The translations under genes were made by a program, and so were the position numbers. A stretch of DNA of 64,000 nucleotides from Prolixibacteraceae bacterium UBA1413 (lineage in GTDB: Bacteria; Bacteroidota; Bacteroidia; Bacteroidales; Prolixibacteraceae), in NCBI GenBank assembly GCA_002304925.1, contig DBPT01000020.1, forward strand, positions 62,001-126,000. Direction: 5' to 3'. Below the pieces are notes generated by a model. The model was not told the origin of the DNA, did no database searches, and saw nothing but the letters and a program-made list of their open reading frames with translations. Of the stretch, positions 9,354-17,470 are shown piece after piece. How positions within the stretch are numbered: the stretch's first letter is position 1; every line of letters begins with the position of its first letter.

Positions 9354-9755
9354 CTATTTCTTTGCCAGCAGGTCACGGATTTCTGACAGCAGCGTCTCTT
9401 CCCTGGTAGGCTCCGGGGGAGGGGCAGGTGCCTCTGCTTCCTTCTTTTTGAGGGAATTCAGGGCCTTGATGACAAGAAAAATGGCCAGCGCAACTATCAG
9501 GAAATCTATAAGGGTGTTAATCCATGCCCCGTAGTTAATGGTAACTGCCGGCACTTCCCCCACCGCTGCTTTCAGCTGAATCTTCAGATCGGAGAAATCC
9601 ACTCCGCCAAGCAATACCCCGATGGGGGGCATGATAATGTCATTCACAAATGAGGTGACGATCTTCCCGAAAGCACCCCCAATGACCACTGCCACAGCCA
9701 GGTCAACCACGTTACCCTTCATGGCAAATTCCTTGAATTCTTTTACTATTCCCAT
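9354..9755 (-). CDS. mscL: Large-conductance mechanosensitive channel
   Basis: This 133-residue channel opens under membrane tension to release solutes after osmotic downshock. The start at 9755 gives the standard N-terminus [20 protein letters not shown]; an upstream in-frame ATG at 9818 would add 21 residues not typical of the family. The first membrane segment is [20 protein letters not shown] and the second [21 protein letters not shown], separated by a periplasmic loop. They are followed by a cytoplasmic Lys/Glu/Pro-rich tail and the terminal helix [16 protein letters not shown]. Length and order match the family. It is transcribed alone, ending at the hairpin at 9304-9330. Confidence 0.95.
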   Translation of the reverse strand: MGIVKEFKEFAMKGNVVDLAVAVVIGGAFGKIVTSFVNDIIMPPIGVLLGGVDFSDLKIQLKAAVGEVPAVTINYGAWINTLIDFLIVALAIFLVIKALNSLKKKEAEAPAPPPEPTREETLLSEIRDLLAKK

Positions 9756-9833
9756 AAAGCTTGCATTTTTGTTTGAAACGGTTTTTAAAGAAATACTATC
9801 TTTTTTCAAAACTATCATTTTTTCCGGAAATGA

Positions 9834-10004
9834 AAAGAATCAAAGGAAAAGATTAAATGTTCATTTTTCAAGGGTTTTGGTCCGTTCGGCCTCCAGGAGG
9901 GTGACCTGCTGAACATCGCCCTGCTCTACGAAGAGTATTGCAGAAATCCTCAGGCTTACCTCAGTGAATGCGGGCAGATCCCGCTCTTAACTAACTGCAC
10001 GTGA
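9834..10004 (+). pseudogene. Orphan coding-like fragment without start codon
   Basis: An open frame with no ATG, GTG or TTG start runs from 9834 to a TGA at 10002-10004. From about 9873 it reads like real protein (GFGPFGLQEGDLLNIALLYE, then EYCRNPQAYLSECGQ), and the codons are strongly G/C at the third position, as in neighbouring genes. About 44 residues look protein-like. I do not recognise the family. It may be the C-terminal remnant of a deleted gene, since mscL is divergent on one side and rimM convergent on the other. It could also be chance. Confidence 0.35.
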
Positions 10005-10025
10005 AAGGTCGGGGAAGTGAGAGGG

Positions 10026-10556
10026 CTAAATTCCCGGCAGTCCCGGAGGGAGTTGCATGGTCAGTTTCTTCTGCCGGGCATCGGCTTTGATCAGCAAATC
10101 AGGATGGTATGGAACCAGGATGGTCCCTTTTTTCGTTTTAACCGAAAAGACAAAATTCCCCGAGTAGTCATTTTCTGCAATGATCAAGCCCACAGGCTCA
10201 TCTTGTTCATCAACAATCGTGAAGCCTTCATAGGTGCCGTAATTCTGATCTTTTCCGACCGGTATGACCTCTTTTTTCTCCAGGAATACCTTCAAACCGC
10301 ACAGCTTTTGGGCGCTGGCATCATCTTCAATCCACTCCAGGTCGACAAGGGCGGTATTGGCCGAAGTTATCCTGATTCCGTATTCTGCAATAAACCAGGG
10401 TACCGGTAGTCCGTTGATTTCAAGGATCAGGATGGTTGTACTGGCAAGTGATGGTCCCCATTCGGGACTGAAATCCAGCACCAGGGTTCCTTCAATACCG
10501 TGGGTTCTCTGAAAATAGCCGATTCTGACACAATTTTCCAGTCTCAATGAGGCCAT
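10026..10556 (-). CDS. rimM: 16S rRNA processing protein RimM
   Basis: This 176-residue ribosome maturation factor binds S19 in the head of the 30S subunit. The N-terminal RimM barrel begins NCVRIGYFQRTHGIEGTLVL and the C-terminal PRC-barrel contains TYEGFTIVDEQDEPVGLIIA and a hydrophobic IPYHPDLLIKADA stretch near the end. It follows rpsP (S16) on the same strand, the classic rpsP-rimM order, but with a 128-base spacer that holds two hairpins. In many bacteria trmD and rplS follow; they are absent here, and the next item is the orphan fragment at 9834-10004. Confidence 0.93.
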   Translation of the reverse strand: MASLRLENCVRIGYFQRTHGIEGTLVLDFSPEWGPSLASTTILILEINGLPVPWFIAEYGIRITSANTALVDLEWIEDDASAQKLCGLKVFLEKKEVIPVGKDQNYGTYEGFTIVDEQDEPVGLIIAENDYSGNFVFSVKTKKGTILVPYHPDLLIKADARQKKLTMQLPPGLPGI

Positions 10557-10593
10557 ATGATGTGAAAATAAATGGTCGGAAAAGAAATGAGGT

Positions 10594-10656
10594 GTTCAGG
10601 AAGTTTTCTGAACCCTGTATTAATGAGATTGCCACCCCGTTTCCGGAATGGCAATC
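10594..10656 (-). other. Two consecutive hairpins in the rpsP-rimM spacer
   Basis: Reading with transcription, the first hairpin pairs GATTGCCA with TGGCAATC (plus-strand 10627-10656, eight perfect pairs, 14-base loop). The second pairs GTTCAG with CTGAAC (10594-10613). A pyrimidine-rich run follows the second. They may be an attenuator, an RNA-stability element or a protein-binding site that lowers RimM relative to S16. Confidence 0.4.
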
Positions 10657-10684
10657 CATTATTGCACAGTGAAGCGCTCCGGAA

Positions 10685-11281
10685 TTAAGATTCTGTACCT
10701 TCAGCGGTTGTTTCCCCTGCGGGTTTCTCCCCGGCAGTTGCATCGGCCACGGATGATTCCTCAGCCGGAACTTCTTCCTTAACGGCCTCAGCTTCAGCCT
10801 TGGCGGCGACTTCTTTGGCCAAAGCGGCATTGCGGGCTGCCTGGGCGGCTGCACGTTCCTCTCTGACCTTGCTTTCCGCCTCCAGCTTTTTCGTGCGGTC
10901 TTTGTCAGCATCCTTGGCCAACCGGTCTTTCTTAGCCTGTACTTTGGCTTCCTTTTCAGCACACCAGGCATTGAACCTGCGCTCGGCCTCTTCCTCATCA
11001 AAAGAACCCTTTTTAATGCCTCCCAGCAGGTGTTTCTTGTAAAGCACACCTTTGTAAGATAAAATCGCCCGAACGGTGTCGGTGGGTTGCGCGCCTTTTT
11101 CAAGCCAGTCAAGTGCCTTGTCAAACTCGAGATCTATGGTAGCAGGATTCGTGTTGGGATTGTACGTGCCAATCCGCTCAATATACCTGCCATCCCGTGG
11201 CGCCCTGCTATTTGCTACCACAATGTGGTAGAAAGCAAATTTTTTGCGGCCATGCCGCGTTAACCTAATTTTAACTGCCAT
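10685..11281 (-). CDS. rpsP: 30S ribosomal protein S16 with long C-terminal extension
   Basis: The first 80 or so residues are canonical S16: [40 protein letters not shown], then a segment starting [20 protein letters not shown]. The protein is 198 residues, about twice the length of E. coli S16. The extra half is low-complexity and charged, rich in Ala, Lys and Glu (for example [20 protein letters not shown]), and then acidic and Ala-rich to the end. Such tails are common in Bacteroidota S16. A TAACTTTGC promoter element lies 34 bases upstream. The protein assembles early in the 30S body. Confidence 0.95.
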   Translation of the reverse strand: MAVKIRLTRHGRKKFAFYHIVVANSRAPRDGRYIERIGTYNPNTNPATIDLEFDKALDWLEKGAQPTDTVRAILSYKGVLYKKHLLGGIKKGSFDEEEAERRFNAWCAEKEAKVQAKKDRLAKDADKDRTKKLEAESKVREERAAAQAARNAALAKEVAAKAEAEAVKEEVPAEESSVADATAGEKPAGETTAEGTES

Positions 11282-11315
11282 AATTTCTCTTGTCTATTTT
11301 TTCGAAAAATGTGGC

Positions 11316-11324
11316 GCAAAGTTA
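11316..11324 (-). promoter_or_regulatory. Promoter -7 element for rpsP (TAACTTTGC)
   Basis: On the minus strand this is an exact TAnnTTTGC match 34 bases before the rpsP ATG. A TTTG lies 16 bases upstream, slightly closer than usual. Confidence 0.6.
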
Positions 11325-11464
11325 AACCTTTTATTCAATTCAAAAAGCCGGAGGCCCCGTTTTCTATCTTATCCTGATCATTTTACCTTTTTTTAATTTT
11401 TCGGGCGGTCAATTCACATCAAAACGCAACCTTTGTGCGTTATTTAAATCTATAAACAAGTCAA

Positions 11465-12214
11465 ATGATTGAAATGATGGAAAAAAATACTTTCAAAGCT
11501 ATAAAAATGAGCGTTTTAATGAGATTTGGCCTGGTGTTGACCATGCCGGCAGTTCTGCTTTCGTGTCTCAGTGATGAAGAGGTCCTCACAGGCTATGGCG
11601 ATGCGTATGTCGTGGTGGAGATTGCCGGCCAGGATACCCTGAAGGGATTGGGACTTCACGCTTTCAGCTTCTCGGAGTTTGCCCGGGTGATCGTCACCCC
11701 TCCCGCCGGTTCCGATACGACCTATACCCTGGCGCCATACCTGGGATACAAACAGGAATTCTTTCTTGAACAACCTCTTGCCGAATTTTCCAAAACGCTT
11801 CCGTTGGCGGGCACTTATGTTTTTAACGCACAATTCACCGACGGACAAAGCCTCCTGTTTTCCAACGATCTCACGACAGATTACATCCTTCCGCCGGAGA
11901 TTACATTATGCGTGTACGATGTTTCAGGACAGCGGGTTGATGTCGTATGGAAGGAAGTCGCCAAGGCCTCTTCCTACAATGTAAAACTGATTGGCAAAGA
12001 AGAAAAAATCCTTTTTGTTTCCGATGAACTTTCCGGGCGGGGAAATGATTTTTCCTTTACCCGGAACACCCCAAGGTGGCAAACCTCTGATTACCCGGCT
12101 TCAGGAGACAGTGTTGTCATCGAAGTGTCGGCCTACCTGAAGGAGAAAAACTCTTCACAGGGATTCCTGCAAAGTGTTTCACGGGCAAGGAAAAAGTTTG
12201 TGTGGGGGATTTAG
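11465..12214 (+). CDS. Hypothetical lipoprotein with a fibronectin-III-like C-terminal part
   Basis: This 249-residue protein has a lipoprotein signal (VLTMPAVLLSC, with Cys34 from this start or Cys20 from the ATG at 11507). The mature part is beta-rich. Residues from about 135 (PEITLCVYDVSGQRVDVVWK, then EVAKASSYNVKLIGK) resemble a fibronectin type III strand pattern with the conserved Trp. The N-terminal mature part (YVVVEIAGQDTLKGLGLHAF) is not recognised. It is probably anchored to the inner leaflet of the outer membrane or exposed on the cell surface. It stands alone, with an AACCTTTG element upstream, and converges on ruvC with a gap of only 9 bases. No function can be assigned. Confidence 0.8.
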   Translation: MIEMMEKNTFKAIKMSVLMRFGLVLTMPAVLLSCLSDEEVLTGYGDAYVVVEIAGQDTLKGLGLHAFSFSEFARVIVTPPAGSDTTYTLAPYLGYKQEFFLEQPLAEFSKTLPLAGTYVFNAQFTDGQSLLFSNDLTTDYILPPEITLCVYDVSGQRVDVVWKEVAKASSYNVKLIGKEEKILFVSDELSGRGNDFSFTRNTPRWQTSDYPASGDSVVIEVSAYLKEKNSSQGFLQSVSRARKKFVWGI

Positions 12215-12223
12215 TCTCTCTGT

Positions 12224-12778
12224 TTATTTGATCCTGCCGGGATTTTTTCTGATAAATTCCTCCCAGTTTTTATACTCTTTGGCATATGAAGGTTTTGACT
12301 GCTGTAGGAAATGGCAGATGGCCACTGCAACGGCATCGGTGGCGTCAAGTTCTTTGGGTAGGTCGGTGAGGTTAAACGTATTTTGTAGGAAATAGGCCAC
12401 TTGTTCTTTGCTGGCGCGTCCCATTCCGGTAATTGATTGTTTCACCAGTAGCGGCGCATATTCAAAAATCGGAAGTTTCCTGTAAAGCCCGGCAGCCATG
12501 ATAACCCCCTGGGCCCTTCCTAGTTTCAGCATGGACTGCACATTCTTCCCATAAAAGGGGGCTTCCAGGGCCATGAGGTCAGGCCTGAATTCATCGATGA
12601 GGTTTAAAGCCCTTTCATGGAGATATTTTAACCGCTGGTAGTGATCGTCAAATTTCCCGGGACGCAGGATTCCCATGGTTAAAATTACTGGTTTTTTCCC
12701 GTTTATCTGTACCAGTCCGTAACCGGTTACCGATGTGCCCGGGTCAATGCCCAGAATTCTGTATGTTGTTTCTTTCAT
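12224..12778 (-). CDS. ruvC: Crossover junction endodeoxyribonuclease RuvC
   Basis: This 184-residue Holliday-junction resolvase acts with RuvAB. The catalytic acids are visible: Asp in ILGIDPGTSVTGYG near residue 11, Glu in LMALEAPFYGKNVQ near residue 69, and the Asp pair in LDATDAVAVAICH near residue 143. The start at 12778 (MKETTYRILGIDPGT) gives the standard length; an upstream in-frame start at 13009 would lie deep inside the transporter gene. The ATG overlaps the transporter stop by four bases (ATGA), indicating coupled translation. ruvA and ruvB are not in the window. Confidence 0.95.
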   Translation of the reverse strand: MKETTYRILGIDPGTSVTGYGLVQINGKKPVILTMGILRPGKFDDHYQRLKYLHERALNLIDEFRPDLMALEAPFYGKNVQSMLKLGRAQGVIMAAGLYRKLPIFEYAPLLVKQSITGMGRASKEQVAYFLQNTFNLTDLPKELDATDAVAVAICHFLQQSKPSYAKEYKNWEEFIRKNPGRIK

Positions 12779-13656
12779 CGTCGTTTTATTTGCTGGTACA
12801 CGATGCCCGACACAATCAACACCAGTCCGGCAATGGTCGTCGGATGGATTTTTTCCCCGAGTACCGACGAGATCAGGAGAAGGGAGAGAAAAGGGGCTGC
12901 ATAGATGAGGCTGCCGGTAACGGCGTTGTTGTCGCTCAGTTGCATGGCCTTCATCCAGAGGAGGTAGGTGATTCCTACTTCGAAGAGTCCGGTATACAGG
13001 GCGGCCCACAAGGATATTCCAGCGGGAAAACGGAATTCGGAGAACAGAGGCATGATCATCAGCAGATACAGGAAACCGAAGAAAAAATTCAGGAACAGTT
13101 TGACGGCTTCAGGCCGTTGGTCCTTTATGTTGAAAATCCAGAAGAGTGCCCATAAGAGAGAGCTGCCGAGTGCCAGAATGACGCCGGTCAGACTGGTATT
13201 CCTGAATCCCGAGATGCTTCCCTGCGAAGAAAGGAGCACTATTCCCAGCAAACAGACCCCCAGGGCGAGGAACTGCCGCCAGGTGATCTTTTGCTTCAGG
13301 AGCGGTATAGACAAGAAGGCCAGGGTGACAGGCCAGATCATGTTCAGGGGTTGAGCCAGTTGTGCCGGTAAAAGAGAATAGGCTTTGAAAAGGATCAGGT
13401 AATAGCCGAAGGGATTCAGCAAACCCACAGCCATCGATCGCAGCAATTCCCTGCCGGTGGTTTGTGAAAGCTGCCGAAACTGGCCTGTGACCAGCAGCCA
13501 GAATAAAATAAACAGCGCTGAGACACCCGAAGCAATAAAGATCAACTGCACGGGATCGAGTTCCCGCAAGGCCAGTTTGAAAGCCGTGGCAACTGTCGAC
13601 CAGATCAGTACCGACAATGCCGCATAGCCCAGGCTTTTATCTTGGTTTTTCACCAT
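12775..13656 (-). CDS. EamA-family (drug/metabolite) transporter
   Basis: This 293-residue inner-membrane protein has ten predicted membrane segments arranged as two EamA repeats. The first begins GYAALSVLIWSTVATAFKLA and the second near GVILALGSSLLWALFWIFNI. The conserved second-repeat end is present (SLIYAAPFLSLLLISSVLGE, then TIAGLVLIVSGI). The family exports small metabolites or amino acids, but the substrate cannot be read from sequence. Its start shares one base with the TPR gene stop (TAATG) and its stop overlaps ruvC, so TPR protein, transporter and RuvC form one coupled transcript. Confidence 0.9.
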   Translation of the reverse strand: MVKNQDKSLGYAALSVLIWSTVATAFKLALRELDPVQLIFIASGVSALFILFWLLVTGQFRQLSQTTGRELLRSMAVGLLNPFGYYLILFKAYSLLPAQLAQPLNMIWPVTLAFLSIPLLKQKITWRQFLALGVCLLGIVLLSSQGSISGFRNTSLTGVILALGSSLLWALFWIFNIKDQRPEAVKLFLNFFFGFLYLLMIMPLFSEFRFPAGISLWAALYTGLFEVGITYLLWMKAMQLSDNNAVTGSLIYAAPFLSLLLISSVLGEKIHPTTIAGLVLIVSGIVYQQIKRR

Positions 13657-15524
13657 TAGAAAAACAGCATTTGGCGATCTGTTTCCCCTGGTTTTTCCGG
13701 ATCCGGGGCTTCTCCGTTCAACTCCCTGTATCGACTGCGGGCATCAGAAACATAAATGCTCCCCGGGTAATCAAAAAGGATCTTTCTGTAAGCGACCGCT
13801 GCCCTTTCTTTCTCCTGCAGGTTGAACTGCCAGATTTCACCAAGCAGAAAAAGGGCGTCATCGGCGAGCAGGTCGTCAGGGAATTCTTCAGGAATCCTTT
13901 CCAGCAGACCTGCAGCCTCTTCATAGTTCCCCTGCCGGTAGGCAATGCGCGCTTTCCGGAAGAGGAGATCGTCGACAAGGGAATGATAGGGGAACAACTC
14001 CGCTATGGAATCGAGCAATGAAACGGCCTTCCCGTCCTGGTTCCTGAAAAAGAGATAGTCGGCCCTGGCAAAATAGTGGAGCGGCACCTCGGTGGTATCC
14101 ATGTCGGAATTGTTGCTGATAAAAAGTGAAAGCTCCATGGCGTCGTTGGCTGTGAGTTTTGAGGTACTGGCTTTCAGCACATCCAGTTGGGCCCGTGCCC
14201 AGCTGAAATTCCCCAGGTAATAGCCCAGCCGGGCTTTTTTGAGCTTCGCCTCATCCCCCAAAGCATTGTTCCGGTTGGCATCGATGACCTGGGAGTAAAG
14301 CAGGGTAGCCTCCCAGGGATCCCCGGCATACACATACACATCGGCAAGTTCGGTCTTTAGTTCACCCGTTTGCACAGGTTTGAGGGCCGGAATGCCAAGC
14401 CCTTTCTCGAGTAACTCCACCGCTTTTCCGGAATTGTCAAGGTGAAAAGCCAGTAAATGCGCATATTCCCTGATCAAGGAAAGGCTCTGCCCGTTGAAAC
14501 CCATGAATTCCAACCCTTCTTCAAACTGAAGGGCAAGTTCTTCGGCCCGTATTCTGTTCCCGTGATCATGGGAAAGGTAATCGAGATACCCGGCATGGAT
14601 TTTATAATAAAAGGCTGAATGCCATGCGGGATTCTCTTTCCCCTTACCAAGGATGTAGTCGTATGCAGTGACGGCATCCTTGTAATTCCGGCTGTTGATG
14701 GCCATCTGGGCAAGGGAGAGGATCTGCTGATCCTCCTGATGGGTACGCCGATCTAAGGCAATGGACTGTCGCAGTGCCGCCGGAAACTGCTTCTCCTGAA
14801 GAAAAAACCAGATAAGAAGCCTGTTAAATCCCGTCACCCCGGGTTCTGCCTGCATCCTTTTCAGAAGAACCGCCTTAAACTCTTCCCTGACATCATTCTC
14901 GATATCCATATAAAGGGCTGAGTTGAGATTGCTCTGAACGACTGGCAGATTCTTTTCATCCTCTTTCAACAGTTCAAGTAATTCTTCAATTAACTGACTG
15001 TAATTTCTCAAATAAACATATACTTGTGATAGTTCACTATGAAATTTTTCATTAGGGAGTTCTTTCCTCCCTTTCAGATAAACTTCCTCTGCCAGTTCAA
15101 ATTCCCTCCACTGGACGAAGTTATTTGCGGCATTGATATACGCGCTTTTGTTTGCCGGGATTTTCCGGATGGCTTCGCGGTATTGCTCATCAGCCTCCTT
15201 CTCTTTTTTTTGGGTTTTCAGGATATAGCCGTAATGGATGTAAAGTTCGGGAGGAGGGTTTTTTCTATTTCGGATTTCCTTTTTGATTTCGTTTTCGGCT
15301 TGTTCAAACTGTTTCAATTCTGCCAGGCAGTACAGGTACATCCTGAAATAGGAAGTGATGCCCGACGTGGTATATAATTCCTTGTACAGGGGGGCAGCCT
15401 TGCCAAAATCCCTTTCGGAATAATATTTCGAAGCGAGTTGGGAGGTGGTCTGGTCAATTCTGACCTGACCCGAAACCATCAGGCCGGCGAAAAAGAGCAG
15501 GAGGAATATGGTAACTTTTTTCAT
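13656..15524 (-). CDS. Secreted tetratricopeptide-repeat protein
   Basis: This protein of about 622 residues has a signal peptide (MKKVTIFLLLFFAGLMVSGQ) without a lipobox Cys, followed by many degenerate TPR or Sel1-like helical pairs (for example DFGKAAPLYKELYTTSG near the start). Near the C-terminus there are clearer repeats (NYEEAAGLLERIPEEFPDDL, then ALFLLGEIWQFNLQEKERAA) like those in BamD/YbgF-type proteins. I start at 15524; an in-frame ATG at 15542 adds six residues before the signal. It is probably a periplasmic or outer-membrane scaffold. The distance to divergent lipA is about 175 bases. No specific role is evident. Confidence 0.88.
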   Translation of the reverse strand: MKKVTIFLLLFFAGLMVSGQVRIDQTTSQLASKYYSERDFGKAAPLYKELYTTSGITSYFRMYLYCLAELKQFEQAENEIKKEIRNRKNPPPELYIHYGYILKTQKKEKEADEQYREAIRKIPANKSAYINAANNFVQWREFELAEEVYLKGRKELPNEKFHSELSQVYVYLRNYSQLIEELLELLKEDEKNLPVVQSNLNSALYMDIENDVREEFKAVLLKRMQAEPGVTGFNRLLIWFFLQEKQFPAALRQSIALDRRTHQEDQQILSLAQMAINSRNYKDAVTAYDYILGKGKENPAWHSAFYYKIHAGYLDYLSHDHGNRIRAEELALQFEEGLEFMGFNGQSLSLIREYAHLLAFHLDNSGKAVELLEKGLGIPALKPVQTGELKTELADVYVYAGDPWEATLLYSQVIDANRNNALGDEAKLKKARLGYYLGNFSWARAQLDVLKASTSKLTANDAMELSLFISNNSDMDTTEVPLHYFARADYLFFRNQDGKAVSLLDSIAELFPYHSLVDDLLFRKARIAYRQGNYEEAAGLLERIPEEFPDDLLADDALFLLGEIWQFNLQEKERAAVAYRKILFDYPGSIYVSDARSRYRELNGEAPDPEKPGETDRQMLFF

Positions 15525-15673
15525 GTTCCTGAATAAAGGCAATGATGCAAAAATAACACTATCGTTAAAAGAACGGGAAATTTCTGTTGGAATAAGTTAA
15601 CAAAGCCGGTGACTGAGGGCGGTGGTGCTGCGGAATTACATACCGGTACCAGGGAAATATGGTGCGGAAAGCT

Positions 15674-15681
15674 TATTTTTG
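15674..15681 (+). promoter_or_regulatory. Promoter -7 element for lipA (TATTTTTG)
   Basis: An exact TAnnTTTG match ends 17 bases before the lipA ATG. No clear -33 element is seen. It supports the start at 15699 rather than the longer frame from 15609. Confidence 0.5.
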
Positions 15682-15698
15682 TAAAAAAAAAGTTGGAT

Positions 15699-16565
15699 AT
15701 GGCGGAAGAAGCAATCCGGCAGCAGCGCCTTCCACGCTGGATGAAGATGAAGATGCCCAAAGGAGAATCCTATTCCCGGGTAAAGAATCTGGTGGAGAGG
15801 CACGGTCTTCACACCATCTGCACCAGCGGGAATTGCCCCAATATCGGGGAGTGCTGGAATCGCGGGACGGCCACCTTCATGATCCTAGGTGAGATATGTA
15901 CCCGCAGCTGCCGGTTTTGTGCTGTCAGAACCGGAAAGCCATTCCCTGCTGACGAAGAGGAGCCGGCGAAACTTGCCCGGTCGGTAAGGCTGATGGGGAT
16001 CAGACATTGCGTGATTACATCGGTCGACCGGGATGACCTTCCCGATCAGGGTGCCGGGATTTGGGCATCCACCATCAGGGAGGTGAAAAAAATGAATCCG
16101 GAGACCCGTATTGAGGTGCTGATCCCTGATTTCTGTGGTGACAAGGGGTTGATTCAGCAGGTGCTGGATGCGGGTCCCGATGTGGTCTCCCATAACCTGG
16201 AAACCGTGGAACGCCTTACTCCCGCTGTCAGGTCGGTCGCCAAATACAGGCGTAGCCTGGAGGTGATCCGGTATGTTGCTGCTTCGGGAAGTATTGCCAA
16301 ATCGGGCATCATGCTGGGATTGGGAGAGACCCGTGATGAGGTGCTGCAGACCATGGACGATTTGCTGGAAGCCGGATGCAGGGTGATGACCATCGGCCAG
16401 TATCTTGCCCCCACAAAATCGCATATGCCTGTTGCTGAATATTTCCCGCCTGACTATTTTGACCTCCTCAGGGAGGAAGGTATTCGGAAAGGGTTCCGCT
16501 TTGTCGAAAGCAGTCCGCTGGTCCGCTCTTCTTACCATGCTGAAGAACATGTCAATGCAGGATGA
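15699..16565 (+). CDS. lipA: Lipoyl synthase
   Basis: This 288-residue radical SAM enzyme inserts two sulfurs into protein-bound octanoyl groups to form lipoyl cofactors of the 2-oxoacid dehydrogenases and the glycine cleavage system. Both iron-sulfur clusters are visible. The auxiliary cluster uses Cys41, Cys46 and Cys52 (CTSGNCPNIGEC) and the radical SAM cluster Cys67, Cys71 and Cys74 (CTRSCRFC). The terminal RSSYHAEE segment carries the conserved Ser ligand. The ATG at 15699 gives the usual length. No lipB is adjacent. Directly behind the TGA, in the same frame, lies a fragment matching the end of a UmuD protein. Confidence 0.97.
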   Translation: MAEEAIRQQRLPRWMKMKMPKGESYSRVKNLVERHGLHTICTSGNCPNIGECWNRGTATFMILGEICTRSCRFCAVRTGKPFPADEEEPAKLARSVRLMGIRHCVITSVDRDDLPDQGAGIWASTIREVKKMNPETRIEVLIPDFCGDKGLIQQVLDAGPDVVSHNLETVERLTPAVRSVAKYRRSLEVIRYVAASGSIAKSGIMLGLGETRDEVLQTMDDLLEAGCRVMTIGQYLAPTKSHMPVAEYFPPDYFDLLREEGIRKGFRFVESSPLVRSSYHAEEHVNAG

Positions 16566-16682
16566 TCAGAATATCCCCTTTTCCTCGTTCCTGAAAACGA
16601 AGGTTTCAAACCCATCAGGATCACTGCCGCGAATGAATTCATGGTATGGGGTATTGTAACTTACGTGATTAAGAAAATGTAA
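16566..16682 (+). pseudogene. Remnant of a umuD-like (LexA/S24 family) gene, C-terminal end only
   Basis: Immediately after the lipA TGA and in the same frame, 38 codons read SEYPLFLVPENEGFKPIRIT, then AANEFMVWGIVTYVIKKM, then TAA at 16680-16682. The VPEN..F.PI.IT...F.VWG.VTYVI pattern is what I know as the end of UmuD, the S24-type SOS protease subunit of polymerase V. There is no start codon, and the Ser/Lys catalytic dyad part is missing. No umuC follows. It looks like the scar of a deletion that removed the front of umuD and joined its tail to the end of lipA. It would be translated only by stop-codon readthrough. Confidence 0.7.
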
Positions 16683-16841
16683 CAACCGTTTAAACAAAGA
16701 TGGCACAGATCTTGATTCTGAATCAGTAGTTATTGATTTCCGCGGTTATGGGGAAGGTGTTTTTCCCGACCATTCTAAAAATCAATGGCTGAGAAATAAA
16801 AACGTTATTTCTTTCGTTTTACTGATTAAAATGCCGAAGCC

Positions 16842-17435
16842 ATGAAAAAGTTGATTCTTGTTTTAACGGTTATCTTACTGGCATTTCCTCTGGCCTCACA
16901 ACCCTGTTTAGACCTGGGAGTGAAGGGGGGACTCACCTCTTCGGAATTGCGGCCTGACCGTAATTGGGAGCATGCTGCAAATAACCTGAGTGTTCATGCC
17001 GGGGCCTTTTCCCGGATTGGCTGGGGCAGGCTTTTTGTGCAGCCCGAGGCTTATTTTAATTCACGGGGCGGAAGCGTGGAAGAGATCTTTGACGATAATC
17101 CCTTGAAAACTGCCGCCAATTTCGATTTTTCTTCCCTGGATATTCCGGTTTTGGCGGGATTAAAACTGGTAAAAGGGGATTTCTTCAATTTCAGGGTGTT
17201 GGGCGGACCTGTTTTCGGAATTGTGACAGCTGGAGATGTTGAATCCCATCCGCGGCTCAATTCCGGTTATTTCAGGGACCATTTTTACGGGTGGCAGTTC
17301 GGAGCCGGCGTGGATATCTGGTTCCTCACCCTCGATGCCCGGGTGGAAAACTCCCGGAACAGCATTTACAAATCAAGTGATATCACTACCCGCAACAAGG
17401 TCCTGATGGTATCGGTGGGAATAAAGATCTTCTGA
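16842..17435 (+). CDS. Small outer-membrane beta-barrel protein (PorT/porin-like)
   Basis: This 197-residue protein has a signal peptide (MKKLILVLTVILLAFPLASQ), then alternating beta strands beginning DLGVKGGLTSSEL and ending VLMVSVGIKIF, a terminal Phe as is usual for outer-membrane barrels. Internal strands include VQPEAYFNSRGGS, LDIPVLAGLKLVKG, WQFGAGVDIWFLTLDARVEN. This pattern matches the eight-strand outer-membrane beta-barrel family common in Bacteroidota. An AT-rich hairpin (AGAAATAA/TTATTTCT, 16792-16812) lies in the leader. The function is unknown; these proteins may be structural or may assist secretion. It converges on nspC with a short GGCAGA/TCTGCC hairpin at 17438-17453 between them. 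Confidence 0.8.
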   Translation: MKKLILVLTVILLAFPLASQPCLDLGVKGGLTSSELRPDRNWEHAANNLSVHAGAFSRIGWGRLFVQPEAYFNSRGGSVEEIFDDNPLKTAANFDFSSLDIPVLAGLKLVKGDFFNFRVLGGPVFGIVTAGDVESHPRLNSGYFRDHFYGWQFGAGVDIWFLTLDARVENSRNSIYKSSDITTRNKVLMVSVGIKIF

Positions 17436-17470
17436 GCGGCAGATCTTTCTGCCATTGAGTTCCTATCGGT

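Noticed and set aside
12779..13009. An upstream extension of ruvC by 77 codons
   Set aside because: It lies inside the EamA transporter gene; the ATG at 12778 with an ATGA overlap gives the normal RuvC length.
17438..17453. GGCAGA/TCTGCC hairpin between the barrel gene and nspC
   Set aside because: Six pairs without a U-run; possible but not strong enough to list as a terminator.
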